A DNA stretch of 64,000 nucleotides from Caballeronia concitans (GTDB taxonomy: Bacteria > Pseudomonadota > Gammaproteobacteria > Burkholderiales > Burkholderiaceae). The notes beneath the pieces are model-generated. The model worked only from the letters and a program-made list of their open reading frames with translations. It was not told the DNA's origin and searched no databases. A program made the translations under genes and the position numbers. The stretch spans positions 62,001 through 126,000 of the forward strand of contig NZ_FCNV02000002.1 in NCBI RefSeq assembly GCF_001544615.1, in the 5' to 3' direction. Below, piece by piece: positions 26,049-35,243 of the stretch (its first letter is position 1; each line of letters starts with the position of its first letter).

Positions 26049-27206
26049 TTACTCGTTCGGCACGTTGCCTTGCGGATCGGCGGGCGTCGCCGGGTCCGCA
26101 CTCGCGGCAGCCGGCGCGTAGCTGATCACGTTCGGCAGTTGCGGATTGCTCGTATCCGTGCTGTCGAGAATGCGCGACTGGATCGTCGTGTTGTCGGTCA
26201 CGCCCCAGAAATTGTTCGAGAAGTCGAGCGTGTGGAGGGTCGAAGCCGAGTAGATGCCGTGAGCCGCGATCACCATGCGGTTCGTATTGGGCGAATTCTG
26301 CTTGAACAGGAAAGAATTGTTCTTCGCGATGCCGGTCGGCGCGCCGCTGGCCGGGAAATCGTCGATGAGCACGAGCGAATCGACCATGTTGACGAACAGA
26401 TTGTTCTGCATGACCACCGAAGGATCGAAGGCGAAAGAAGCCGAATCGACGAACGTGTTGAACTTGAGCGTCGAGTTCTTGAAGCTCGGATAGCCGTTCG
26501 TTCCCGCCTGGTACGTGGTCACGCCGGCGCGAACGATGGGCGTCACGTTGAGACGGTAAGCCTGGCTGTAGGTCATCGAGAACGGCGCGGCGGGACTGAT
26601 CTGCACGAACGCGTCTTCCAGATGCGCATGCTGGATGCTCACCGTGCCGCCGCCCACGTTGGCGTCCACGTTGCTGACCGTCACCCCGAGGAGCTGGACC
26701 TGATCGGTGCCGCCCACGTTCAGTTGCCCGGCGACGTCGATGATGCCGGTGGTCGGAATCTTCCCGATGCAGTCGGACGTGCACGGCACGGGCTTCAATC
26801 CCTCCACGGTGACGCCGTCCGGAATCGTGAGGGTAGCGCCCTTGGCGACCTGCACGGTGCCGGCAAGGTAATACGGCGAACCGCTGGCCGGCCACGTCGT
26901 GTCGGACGAGATGACGGTGCCATCGGGAATCACCGTCTGCGGTTGCGCGTAGACGTAGGCGGTGACGACCTTGCCGGATGCGTCGGAGCAGACCTTCGTC
27001 GCGTCCGTCGTGAAGGGACCGCCCGAACATACGACGGCAGTCGAACCCGATGCGGGCGTGGCCGATGCCGGCGTAGCCGACGCTGCGGGCGCCGAACTCG
27101 ACGCGGGCGCGGCCGATGCCGCGGACGTCGAACTCGTGCCGCCGCCACCGCCGCCGCCGCATGCAGCCAGCACAACGCTCAATGCAACCGCCATCCGTGA
27201 TTTCAT
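26049..27206 (-). CDS. Lipoprotein with low-complexity linker and beta-helix-like body
   Basis: 385 residues. The signal ends at VVLAAC with Cys about 16, followed by a seven-Gly run and about 35 residues of Ala/Ser/Pro/Thr with repeated ATPAS units, which is a flexible spacer from the membrane. The body has many short strands with regular Asn and Val (NNLFVNMVDSLVLIDDFP, AKNNSFLFKQNSPNTNRMVIAAHG, LDFSNNFWGVTDNTTIQSRILDS), as in right-handed parallel beta-helix surface proteins. No catalytic motif is recognised. A role on the cell surface in adhesion or polysaccharide contact is an inference. Confidence 0.78.
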   Translation of the reverse strand: MKSRMAVALSVVLAACGGGGGGGTSSTSAASAAPASSSAPAASATPASATPASGSTAVVCSGGPFTTDATKVCSDASGKVVTAYVYAQPQTVIPDGTVISSDTTWPASGSPYYLAGTVQVAKGATLTIPDGVTVEGLKPVPCTSDCIGKIPTTGIIDVAGQLNVGGTDQVQLLGVTVSNVDANVGGGTVSIQHAHLEDAFVQISPAAPFSMTYSQAYRLNVTPIVRAGVTTYQAGTNGYPSFKNSTLKFNTFVDSASFAFDPSVVMQNNLFVNMVDSLVLIDDFPASGAPTGIAKNNSFLFKQNSPNTNRMVIAAHGIYSASTLHTLDFSNNFWGVTDNTTIQSRILDSTDTSNPQLPNVISYAPAAASADPATPADPQGNVPNE

Positions 27207-27468
27207 GTCTTTCCCCGTAGTTTTTGGCCGTGACTCGCCTGCTGTCGAGGCGATGAGGCCTGAGGTTATCGAATGGGACGCGAAGCGAGTGTGCGATGGT
27301 CAACTTATCGCGGTGAATTTGTCTAATGTTTCGAAATCCGCCTTCGTGCGTATGGGACGGCTGCCGCCTTGGAGCCGGGTGTCGACCGCGGAGTTACATA
27401 AGTCACACATTCCTTGTGCACGAGCCGTGGGTTAGCCGCGTTATGTGCTCACTGTCAAAGGAGCCGAC

Positions 27469-27840
27469 ATGGCCAACATTGAAAACGCGCACTCGACATC
27501 CCGCGCAAAACGCATCTCCGGTTCGCTTGCCGTCGCACTCGCGGTCGGTCTCTCTTTCGCGCACGCCGATGCGTCCGCTCACGTGAGCGTGGGTATCGGG
27601 TTCGGTTTCGCGCCGCCGGTGTATGCGCCGGCGCCTGTGTATGTCGCGCCGCCGCCTCCGCCGCCGGTCTACTATGCGCCGCCTCCGCCGCCCGCCGTCG
27701 TGTATGAAACGGTGCCCGCGCCCGTCGTCTATGGCGAGGACTGGCGCGAGCGCGCGTGGCGAGAGCACGAGTGGCGCGAGCGAAGGGAATGGCGTGAGCG
27801 CCAGGAGTACGAGCGTCGGCGCGCCTACTACGGGTATTGA
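27469..27840 (+). CDS. PXPV-repeat exported protein
   Basis: 123 residues from the ATG at 27469, which has AAAGGAG upstream; an earlier in-frame start at 27445 has none. The signal peptide ends near SFAHADASAH. The mature part begins with a Gly/Phe strand, then proline-rich repeats (YAPAPVYVAPPPP and similar), and ends in repeated WRERAWREHEWRERR-type units that are highly charged. This fits the PXPV-repeat proteins of Burkholderia, whose function is unknown. The tail may bind a polyanion or form a single amphipathic helix. Confidence 0.8.
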   Translation: MANIENAHSTSRAKRISGSLAVALAVGLSFAHADASAHVSVGIGFGFAPPVYAPAPVYVAPPPPPPVYYAPPPPPAVVYETVPAPVVYGEDWRERAWREHEWRERREWRERQEYERRRAYYGY

Positions 27841-28255
27841 ACCGGAAGTGCTTCGCCTGCCTTCGACGAAAAGAAAGCGCTGGCTTTCGGCGATGCTTGC
27901 CTGTCATCGATATGCGAAATGCCTTACGGCAAGCTCACGATTGCCGATGGCATTCGATATCCAATCCGGTCTCATTTCTCCGGTTCATTACACCATTCCA
28001 ATGCCGTTAAGCGTTTCATAAGAAGCGCTTACCGCCGCTATTCACCGCCGCGCGCGCGACGCGGTCAAAACGAAACGCCGTGCAACGCGGCCTGAACGCA
28101 ACTCGTTCTCGTGCGTCAGCGAAGCGCAGGCGTTTCGCAATCGAATCTTCCAACCAGCGTCATCGTCTGTTTCTAAGGTGCTCCCGGTAATGCGCGGTAA
28201 CGAATGAAAGCCGCATTACAAGCGAAATCAAACGGCAAGTTCGCAAGGAGCTCCC
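27841..28255. other. Intergenic region without a convincing gene
   Basis: About 415 bp before the phosphoesterase gene. An inverted repeat, TAAGCG at 28008-28013 and CGCTTA at 28026-28031, is a weak hairpin candidate for the end of the PXPV transcript. AAGGAGC just before 28256 is the ribosome-binding site of the next gene. I see nothing else. Confidence 0.45.
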
Positions 28256-30310
28256 ATGAACGTAGAAAGAGACAGGCTTTCGCTGGGCCGCTGCGCATTG
28301 AGCGTCGCCGGCCTTGCCTCGACGATCGCACTCGCGGTCCACCCGGGCCTCGCAAGCAGTCAGTCGCCGATGCCCGATGCGTCGATGGACACGGCATCGC
28401 CCATCAAGCACGTGATCGTCATCGTCGGAGAGAACCGGACCTTCGACCATGTATTCGGTGCATACAAGCCGCGCCACGGTCAGAGCGTGTCCAATCTGCT
28501 GTCCAAGGGCATCGTCACGGAAGACGGCAAGCCCGGCCCCAACTTCTCGCTCGCCGCGCAGTACACGGCGGTTGCGCAAAACCCGAATCGCTTCGATCTG
28601 AGCCCGCGCGATAAGCGCCTTTACAGCGTGCTGCCCGCGCCGAATACCGGCTCGACGGCGACCAGGGCAAGCGATACGCCCACCACCGCCGACACGAGCC
28701 CGCCGCCCTTCGCGACCTACGCGGCGGCGCAGCAGCGGGAAGGCGCCGTGCTCTATCCGGACGACATCAAGCAATTGACCTACGGGGCGACAGGGTTGCC
28801 GCAGAAGGTTCCGGACACGCGTTTCGGCGCCAACACGTTCGCGCTTCCCAATGGGCCGTATCAGATCTCCCGTGTCGGTCCTGACTACAACCAGTACATG
28901 AACAGCCCCGTGCACCGCTTCTATCAGAACTGGCAGCAGTCGGATTGCAACGTGGCGCATGCGACCCGCGACAACCCGAGCGGATGCAAGATGGATCTCT
29001 TCGCGTGGGTCGAAACGTCGGCAGGCGCGGGATCGAACGGCCGCCCGATACCGGCCAACTTCACGGATCAGTCGACGGGCGAGGGCGCGACCGCGCTCGG
29101 CTACTACAACGTGAATACGGGCGACATGCCGTACTTCTATCAACTCGCGCGTGAATACACGATCAGCGACAACTACCATCAACCGGTGATGGGCGGCACG
29201 GGCGCGAACAGCATCATGATCGGCACGGCGGACGCGCTCTACTACACCGACGGAAAAGGGAACGCCGCGCGGCCACCGCAGCTTCAGATCGAGAATCCGC
29301 GCCCGCAGGCGAATACCAACAACTGGTACACGCAAGACGGCTATTCCGGCGGCTCGTACAGCAACTGCTCCGACAGGGGCCAGCCGGGCGTCGGCGCGGT
29401 GCGTCGCTATCTGGATTCGCTGCCGTATCATCCGGATGCGAATTGCTCGCCGGGCAAGTGGTATCTGCTCAACAACTACAACCCGGGCTATAACGGCAAC
29501 GGCAGCGTGAACACGAGCGAATTCACGATCCCGCCGTCGCCTGTGCGCACCATCGGCGATACGCTGCTCGAAAAGAGCATCTCCTGGAAGTACTACGGTG
29601 AAGGATGGCAGACGTTCGCCGCGCAATCGCCGACCAGCGTGTATTGCAACATCTGCAATCCGTTCCTGTATGAATCGGCGATCATGACGAAGCCCGATAT
29701 CGTGAAGGCGCATCTTCAGGACACGAGCGATCTCTATGCGGACATCTCGAAGGGCGTCTTGCCCGCGGTGTCGTTCGTGAAACCCGGCGGTTTGCTCGAC
29801 GGCCATCCGGAATCGTCCAAGTTCGGTCTCTTCGAAGCCTTCACGCACAAGCTCGTCGATGCCGTGAAGAGCAACCCGGCGTTGTGGGCATCCACGGCGA
29901 TTTTCATCACGACGGACGAGGGCGGCGGCTACTACGACTCGGGCTACATCCAGCCGGTCGATTTCTTCGGCGACGGCCCGCGCATTCCGTTGATCGTCGT
30001 GTCGCCCTATTCGCGCGGCGGGCGGGTGGTTCACGAGTATGCGGATCATGCGTCGATCGTGAAGTTCATCGACCGCAACTGGAAGCTTTCGCCGATCACA
30101 TCGCGCAGCCGCGACAACCTGCCGAATCCCGTGCAGCAGCCGGATAGTCCTTATGTTCCGGTCAATGCCCCCGCAATAGGCGATCTGTTCCAGTCCTTCC
30201 GATTCGACCATGACCACCGTCACGACGACGACGACCACGGCCACGGCCACGGCCATGATTCGAAGGACGATGACGACGCGCCGGGCAGCAAGGGCATGAT
30301 GCCGTTCTGA
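28256..30310 (+). CDS. Secreted phosphoesterase (phospholipase C/acid phosphatase family) with metal-binding tail
   Basis: 684 residues. The N-terminus has a signal peptide (about 1-35). IKHVIVIVGENRTFDHVFG near residue 43-61 is the family's active-site motif with the metal-binding Glu-Asn. Further metal or phosphate residues are in QPVMGGTGANSIMIGTADAL, ITTDEGGGYYDSGY and IPLIVVSPYSRGGRVVHEYADHASIVKFID. The last 35 residues contain HDHRHDDDDHGHGHGHD, a His/Asp run likely to bind divalent metal. The protein should release phosphate or phosphoalcohols outside the cytoplasm. The ribosome-binding site is AAGGAGC. Confidence 0.88.
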   Translation: MNVERDRLSLGRCALSVAGLASTIALAVHPGLASSQSPMPDASMDTASPIKHVIVIVGENRTFDHVFGAYKPRHGQSVSNLLSKGIVTEDGKPGPNFSLAAQYTAVAQNPNRFDLSPRDKRLYSVLPAPNTGSTATRASDTPTTADTSPPPFATYAAAQQREGAVLYPDDIKQLTYGATGLPQKVPDTRFGANTFALPNGPYQISRVGPDYNQYMNSPVHRFYQNWQQSDCNVAHATRDNPSGCKMDLFAWVETSAGAGSNGRPIPANFTDQSTGEGATALGYYNVNTGDMPYFYQLAREYTISDNYHQPVMGGTGANSIMIGTADALYYTDGKGNAARPPQLQIENPRPQANTNNWYTQDGYSGGSYSNCSDRGQPGVGAVRRYLDSLPYHPDANCSPGKWYLLNNYNPGYNGNGSVNTSEFTIPPSPVRTIGDTLLEKSISWKYYGEGWQTFAAQSPTSVYCNICNPFLYESAIMTKPDIVKAHLQDTSDLYADISKGVLPAVSFVKPGGLLDGHPESSKFGLFEAFTHKLVDAVKSNPALWASTAIFITTDEGGGYYDSGYIQPVDFFGDGPRIPLIVVSPYSRGGRVVHEYADHASIVKFIDRNWKLSPITSRSRDNLPNPVQQPDSPYVPVNAPAIGDLFQSFRFDHDHRHDDDDHGHGHGHDSKDDDDAPGSKGMMPF

Positions 30311-30529
30311 GTCGCGCAACCGGTCGGGGCCGCTTCGGTGGCCCTGATTCGCCGCATGCGTTACTTACGGTTCTGAAAGGAGATGAATGGTAGTCCTCGG
30401 TTCTTCGGGATTCGGGCGATTTCGCGCGCAAATACGTCCGCGATAGAGCGGCTTTGAATAACGGCACTCAAGAATTTCTGCAGTACGTCGTTAAAAGCCG
30501 AGAGACGCAACGACATGACCGGAGACACC

Positions 30530-32080
30530 GTGAAACTGACCTTCAGCCAGAAACTCTGGCTTCCCCTTATCCTGAGCATCGTGCTCGCCGCTTCAGTCAC
30601 TTTGATCGACGCATACCGCCTTCGGCAAGTGCGCTTCGATGAGCGCAAGAACGACCTCGTTCACGCCACGCAAGTCGGCCTCTCGACCGTGAAGGCCTTC
30701 GCGGACCAAGCCGCTGCGGGAAAGATCACTGAAGACGAGGCCAAGGCCCGCGCCCTCGATGCGATCAAAGGCACGCGCTACGGACAAGGCGGCACGGGCT
30801 ATTTCACGGTGATGAACTTCGAGCCTGTGATCCTGATGCACCCGTTCCATCCGGAACTGGTGGGCAAGAACCAGGATAGCTATACCGACCCCAACGGCGT
30901 CGCGCTTTATCACGACACGGTCGCCCGCGTGAAAAACGACGGCGGCGGATTCGTGAACTACTCGTTCACCAAGCCCGGACTCTCCGGCGTGTTCCCGAAA
31001 ACGGCCTACGCCGCGAGCTACGCACCGTGGGGCTGGATTCTGCAAACGGGCGCTTATGTCGATGACATCGACGCTGCATTCCGCACGTCGCTGTATCAGA
31101 GCGTGGCCGTGCTGCTGCTCGCGGCTGCCGCGATGGCCGCCATCGTCGTGTGGATCAATCGCGGCATCCTGCGTTCGCTGGGCGGCGATCCGGCATACGC
31201 AGCGCAGATCGCCAGCCGCATTGCGGATAACGACCTGACCGTGGTGGTCGAAACGGCTTCGACCGATCAAAGCAGCCTCTTGCATTCGATGAAACGCATG
31301 CAGCAGCAATTGCAAGCGATGATCCGCGAAATCCATGTGTCGAGCGAGTCCATCGTCTCGGCGGTATCGCAGATTGCGGCGGGCAATCAGGACCTGTCGC
31401 AGCGCACCGAAGAGCAGGCGGCATCGCTCGAGGAAACCGCTTCGAGCATGGAAGAACTGACCTCGACCGTGAAGAACAACGCGGAAAGCGCCAAGCAGGC
31501 GAGCCATATCGCCACGACGGCGATGGAGACCGCGCAGCGCGGCGGCGGCGTCGTGCAGCAGGTGGTCGAAACGATGGACGGCATCAACGCGAGTTCGGAC
31601 CGTATCGCCGAGATCGTCGGCACCATCGAGAGCATTGCGTTCCAGACGAATATCCTCGCGCTGAATGCCGCCGTCGAAGCGGCGCGCGCCGGTGAAGAAG
31701 GGCGCGGCTTCGCGGTGGTCGCCTCTGAGGTCCGGTCGCTCGCGCAACGCAGCGCGGCGGCATCGAAGGAAATCAAGGCATTGATCGACGATTCGGTGAA
31801 CCGCGTGAAGGCGGGCTCCGGCTACGTGGATGTCGCCGGTGCGACCATGGAAGAGATCCTGCAATCGGTCAAGCGCGTGACGGATATCGTAAGCGAGATC
31901 GCCGCCGCCTCCGCCGAGCAAAGCAAGGGCATCGGCGAAGTCAATCTGGCTGTCACCCAGATGGACGCGGTCACCCAGCAGAACGCGGCGCTCGTGGAGC
32001 AGGTATCGGCTGCCGCGTTTTCGATGAAGTCTCAGGCCGACGAACTGAGTTCGAAGGTGAAGCGATTCAAGGTCCAGTAA
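30530..32080 (+). CDS. Methyl-accepting chemotaxis protein with single Cache sensor
   Basis: 516 residues from a GTG at 30530, chosen because GGAG lies at the right distance and the protein then starts MKLTFSQKLWLPLILS, a common start for this family; an ATG at 30515 is possible. TM1 is about 11-26. The periplasmic single Cache domain, about 30-185, contains GTRYGQGGTGYFTVMNFEPVILMHP and YAPWGWILQTGAYVDDID. TM2 is about 190-210, followed by HAMP and the signalling helix hairpin EEGRGFAVVASEVRSLAQRSA. The C-terminus lacks a CheR-binding pentapeptide. This Cache type often senses small carboxylates; the ligand is not readable. Confidence 0.93.
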   Translation: MKLTFSQKLWLPLILSIVLAASVTLIDAYRLRQVRFDERKNDLVHATQVGLSTVKAFADQAAAGKITEDEAKARALDAIKGTRYGQGGTGYFTVMNFEPVILMHPFHPELVGKNQDSYTDPNGVALYHDTVARVKNDGGGFVNYSFTKPGLSGVFPKTAYAASYAPWGWILQTGAYVDDIDAAFRTSLYQSVAVLLLAAAAMAAIVVWINRGILRSLGGDPAYAAQIASRIADNDLTVVVETASTDQSSLLHSMKRMQQQLQAMIREIHVSSESIVSAVSQIAAGNQDLSQRTEEQAASLEETASSMEELTSTVKNNAESAKQASHIATTAMETAQRGGGVVQQVVETMDGINASSDRIAEIVGTIESIAFQTNILALNAAVEAARAGEEGRGFAVVASEVRSLAQRSAAASKEIKALIDDSVNRVKAGSGYVDVAGATMEEILQSVKRVTDIVSEIAAASAEQSKGIGEVNLAVTQMDAVTQQNAALVEQVSAAAFSMKSQADELSSKVKRFKVQ

Positions 32081-32098
32081 GAAGTAGCAGCGACCACC

Positions 32099-32129
32099 GC
32101 AAAAGTCCGCGCATGTCGCGGACTTTTGC
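32099..32129. terminator. Bidirectional rho-independent terminator
   Basis: A 13-bp perfect stem (GCAAAAGTCCGCG, loop CATGT, CGCGGACTTTTGC) lies between the convergent chemoreceptor and AtuA-type genes. The T and A runs within the stem ends give a U-tract in both directions. Confidence 0.85.
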
Positions 32130-32163
32130 ATGGCGTGGCCCGTTTTGCGACGGCTCACGCGAC

Positions 32164-32481
32164 TCAATCCGCGACCGGCGCCTCGATGTCGATATCGAGC
32201 AGCGCCGAGCTCATCGACTTGCCGTGCGCGTCGAGCGCGAGCGAGCGCGTGACGCCGCCGCCGAGCGCATGACCGAGCACGAAGTTGAAAGCATCGAGCA
32301 GCGGCAACTCGTAACGCACGACATCGCCTTTCACGACATCGGCGAGATGCGCCTTCACGCGTTCGGGCGTCAGTTGCGCGCGCAAATGCGCGTAGTGCTT
32401 CGCGTCGAAGCAGATCACCGAGACATTCAGCGTGTTGCCCTTGTCGCCGGTGCGGCCGTGCGCCAGTTCACGCAGTTTCAT
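32164..32481 (-). CDS. AtuA-associated small protein
   Basis: 105 residues beginning MKLRELAHGRTGDKGNTLNVSVICFD. This is the pattern of the small domain that in many genomes is fused to, or encoded directly after, AtuA-family (DUF1446) proteins. Its start overlaps the AtuA-type stop by 14 bp, so translation is probably coupled. It likely forms a complex with the larger protein. The reaction is not established. Confidence 0.82.
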   Translation of the reverse strand: MKLRELAHGRTGDKGNTLNVSVICFDAKHYAHLRAQLTPERVKAHLADVVKGDVVRYELPLLDAFNFVLGHALGGGVTRSLALDAHGKSMSSALLDIDIEAPVAD

Positions 32482-33826
32482 CGTTGACCTCCACGAATTC
32501 GAAAACGGGCTTTACATGCTCGCGCGCGAGCAGCACGGATTGCACGGCGATGACTTCGCGCGTCGTCCTGCTCACGCCGCCGCCGCCCGCCGGGCCGTTG
32601 GTATAGAGCGTTTCGACTTCATTGCCGATGCGCGCCGCCTCCTTCGCATTCGATGTGCGCCCCGTCACGCGCACGCGGACTTCCGAAGGCTCGTTGCTGC
32701 GGGAAGCGAGCGCATCGCCATAAAGCGCATTCACGCCGATCAGATCGAAGCGCAACTCGCTCGTATCGACGCCCGTTATCGCGAGACGTTCACGCACGAT
32801 ATCGAGCGCGAGCCGCGCACGCGCCACCGCGCCCGGTCCGCCATAGGAAATCTGTCCTTCGCCGATATAGCCGTCGGCATACGCGACCGAAACTTTCAGC
32901 GTATTCGTGCGCGCATGGCCGCGTCCGCCTGACACGCGCACGCGGTCATGCGCCTCCTGCATCACGCGCACCTGCGAGAAGTCCGCCACCACATCGGGCT
33001 GGTAGTAACGCGCCGGATCGTGAATTTCGTAGAGCAGTTGTTCCTTGCACGTCGCCTCGGTCACAGAGCCGCCCGCATGCGGCACCTTCGTCACGACGAC
33101 CGCGCCGTTCGCGCTCACCTCGCCGATAGGAAAACCTAAGCGCGCGAGATTGCCGACGTCCTTGTATCCGGGATCGGCGAAATAGCCGCCCGTCACCTGT
33201 CCCGCGCACTCGAGCAAATGACCGACGACGGTCGCTTGCCCGAGCGTGTTCCAGTCGTCCATGCGCCAGCCGAATTCGTGGATGAGCGGCGCCGTGAACA
33301 GCGACGGGTCCGCGACGCGTCCGGTCAGCACGATATCCGCGCCGGCCGCGAGCGCATCGACGATGGGCGTCGCGCCGAGATACGCATTCGCGGACACGAT
33401 CCGATCCGCATATGCGGCCACGTCGTCGCCGGATTCCTCGAAACGCATGGCCGAGCGCAGGACGACATCGAGCACGTCGTCGCCCGTCACGGCTGCGATC
33501 TTCAATCCGTGCAGGCCCAGTTCTCGCGCGATCTGCGCCGTCTTTCTGGCCGCCGCCCGCGGATTGGCCGCGCCCATGTTCGATATGATCCGCACGCCGT
33601 TCTTCGCCGCGACCGGCAGCACGGCACGCATGCGCGCTTCGAGCAGAGGATCGTAACCAAGCGAAGGATCGCCGCGCCGCGCCTGCTGCGCGATGGCGAT
33701 CGTGCGTTCGGCGAGGCACTCGAACACGAGATAGTCGAGCGCGCCGTGCTCGGCGAGTTCGACGGCAGGCTCGATGCGATCGCCCGAATAACCCGCGCCC
33801 GCGCCGATTCTGATGGTGTCTTTCAT
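32468..33826 (-). CDS. AtuA/DUF1446 family protein
   Basis: 452 residues. The N-terminus MKDTIRIGAGAGYSGDRIEPAVELAEHGALDYLVFECLAERTIA is diagnostic of the family, and NMGAANPRAAARKTAQIARELG, then ADIVLTGRVADPSLFTAPLIHEFGW, continue it. Named for acyclic terpene utilisation in Pseudomonas, the family also occurs beside many carboxylate catabolic genes, and its chemistry is not settled. Here it follows a CitMHS permease gene by 12 bp, which points to a di- or tricarboxylate substrate rather than a terpene. The divergent LysR gene at 35244 is the likely regulator. Confidence 0.9.
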   Translation of the reverse strand: MKDTIRIGAGAGYSGDRIEPAVELAEHGALDYLVFECLAERTIAIAQQARRGDPSLGYDPLLEARMRAVLPVAAKNGVRIISNMGAANPRAAARKTAQIARELGLHGLKIAAVTGDDVLDVVLRSAMRFEESGDDVAAYADRIVSANAYLGATPIVDALAAGADIVLTGRVADPSLFTAPLIHEFGWRMDDWNTLGQATVVGHLLECAGQVTGGYFADPGYKDVGNLARLGFPIGEVSANGAVVVTKVPHAGGSVTEATCKEQLLYEIHDPARYYQPDVVADFSQVRVMQEAHDRVRVSGGRGHARTNTLKVSVAYADGYIGEGQISYGGPGAVARARLALDIVRERLAITGVDTSELRFDLIGVNALYGDALASRSNEPSEVRVRVTGRTSNAKEAARIGNEVETLYTNGPAGGGGVSRTTREVIAVQSVLLAREHVKPVFEFVEVNDETA

Positions 33827-33838
33827 GATGCTTTTCCT

Positions 33839-35143
33839 TTACAACGGAAACACGCCCAGCACGACGCACGCAATCGTCATGACGATCGACGCGCCGAACA
33901 GCAGCGGGAACGTGAACTTCTGATGATCCGCGAGATCGATGCCGCATAGGCCGACGACGAGAAACGTCGCGGGCGTGAGCGGACTCACGGGGAAGCCGGT
34001 CGTCATCTGGCCGAGCAGTGCGGCCTGGCCGACATGCACCGCCGGCACGCCCAGTTGCGACGCCACTTCGGCAATGACCGGCAGCACGCCGAAATAGAAC
34101 GAATCGGGATCGAAGAGCATGGAGAGCGGCATCGACAGAAGGCCGAGCGCAACCGGAATGTGGCCCGCCATCGCGGGCGGCACGAAGCCGACGGCCGCCT
34201 GCGCCATCGCCTTCAGCATGCCGCTGCCTTGCATGATGCCGGTGAACACGCCCGCCGCGAGCAGAATGCCGGCCATCATCAGCGCGGCGCGCGCGTGGGC
34301 GTCGATGCGCTTGCGCTGCATGTCGACGTTCGGGTAATTCACCATCAGCGCGATGCACAATCCGACCATGAACATGATCGCGGGCGGAATCTTCTCGCCC
34401 ATCACGACCATCGTGCCGAGCACGACGATCGTCAGCACGATGTTGAACCAGAAGTTCTGCGGGCGGCGCAGCGCCTGTTCCTCCGGCGTGAGTTCGCGCT
34501 TCGGAACGGGAATCGCGCCGCTCGCGCTCGAATAACCGAGGCGCTTTTCCTCGCGGCGGCCGAGCCTCCACGCCATGCCGAACACGAACACGAGGCCGAT
34601 GGCCTGCACCGGAATCAGCGGATTGAACAGCGATGAAATCGGCAGATGCAGCGAGGCAGACGCGCGGATCATCGGCCCGGTCCACGGCAGGAAGTTGATG
34701 CCCGCCGCCATCGAAACGGCCGCCGCGAGCACGCGCTTGTCCATCTTGAGGCGATCGTAGAGCGGCAGCATCGCGGGAATCGTCACGAGAAAGCACACGG
34801 CGCCGGAGCCGTCGAGATGGATGAGCAGCGCGAGCAGCGTCGTGCCCATCACGATGCGCGTCGGTTTCGTGCCGACCGCGCGCAGGATGCGGTCGATGAT
34901 CGGATCGAGCGTGCCCGCGTCCGTGATCGTGCCGAAATAGAGAATCGCGAACACGAACATGCCGACGACGGGCGCGAGACTCTTCAGTCCGTCAATGACG
35001 AACTTGCTCGTGTGCAAGCCGAAGCCGCCGATCAGCGACGCCGCGATCGGCACGATGATGAGCGCGACGAGCGGCGACATGCGCTTCGAAAGGATCGCCC
35101 CGAGCAGGACGACGATGGTGGCCAAGCCGAGCAACGGCAGCAT
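33839..35143 (-). CDS. CitMHS-family citrate/metal-citrate-type transporter
   Basis: 434 residues from the ATG at 35143. A much longer open frame running upstream to 36097 is antisense to the LysR gene and was discarded. Predicted membrane segments alternate with LLIHLDGSGAVCFLVTIPAMLPLYDRL, GINFLPWTGPMIRASASLHL and the C-terminal TTGFPVSPLTPATFLVVGLCGIDLADHQKF, which are typical of the CitMHS family. It should import a citrate-like anion, perhaps with a divalent cation. It is the first gene of a three-gene operon with the AtuA-type pair. Confidence 0.92.
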   Translation of the reverse strand: MLPLLGLATIVVLLGAILSKRMSPLVALIIVPIAASLIGGFGLHTSKFVIDGLKSLAPVVGMFVFAILYFGTITDAGTLDPIIDRILRAVGTKPTRIVMGTTLLALLIHLDGSGAVCFLVTIPAMLPLYDRLKMDKRVLAAAVSMAAGINFLPWTGPMIRASASLHLPISSLFNPLIPVQAIGLVFVFGMAWRLGRREEKRLGYSSASGAIPVPKRELTPEEQALRRPQNFWFNIVLTIVVLGTMVVMGEKIPPAIMFMVGLCIALMVNYPNVDMQRKRIDAHARAALMMAGILLAAGVFTGIMQGSGMLKAMAQAAVGFVPPAMAGHIPVALGLLSMPLSMLFDPDSFYFGVLPVIAEVASQLGVPAVHVGQAALLGQMTTGFPVSPLTPATFLVVGLCGIDLADHQKFTFPLLFGASIVMTIACVVLGVFPL

Positions 35144-35243
35144 GAGTCTGTCTCCGAATCTTGTTTTTTGATGTAGCCGAGAGTAAGTTCGATGCGGCGA
35201 TAACACAATTGAAATGATTTGATCGCAGCTATCACGAACCATA

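Noticed and set aside
28160-30319. 719-codon open frame on the minus strand
   Set aside because: It is antisense to the phosphoesterase gene, with an Arg/Val/Ala-rich translation and no domain.
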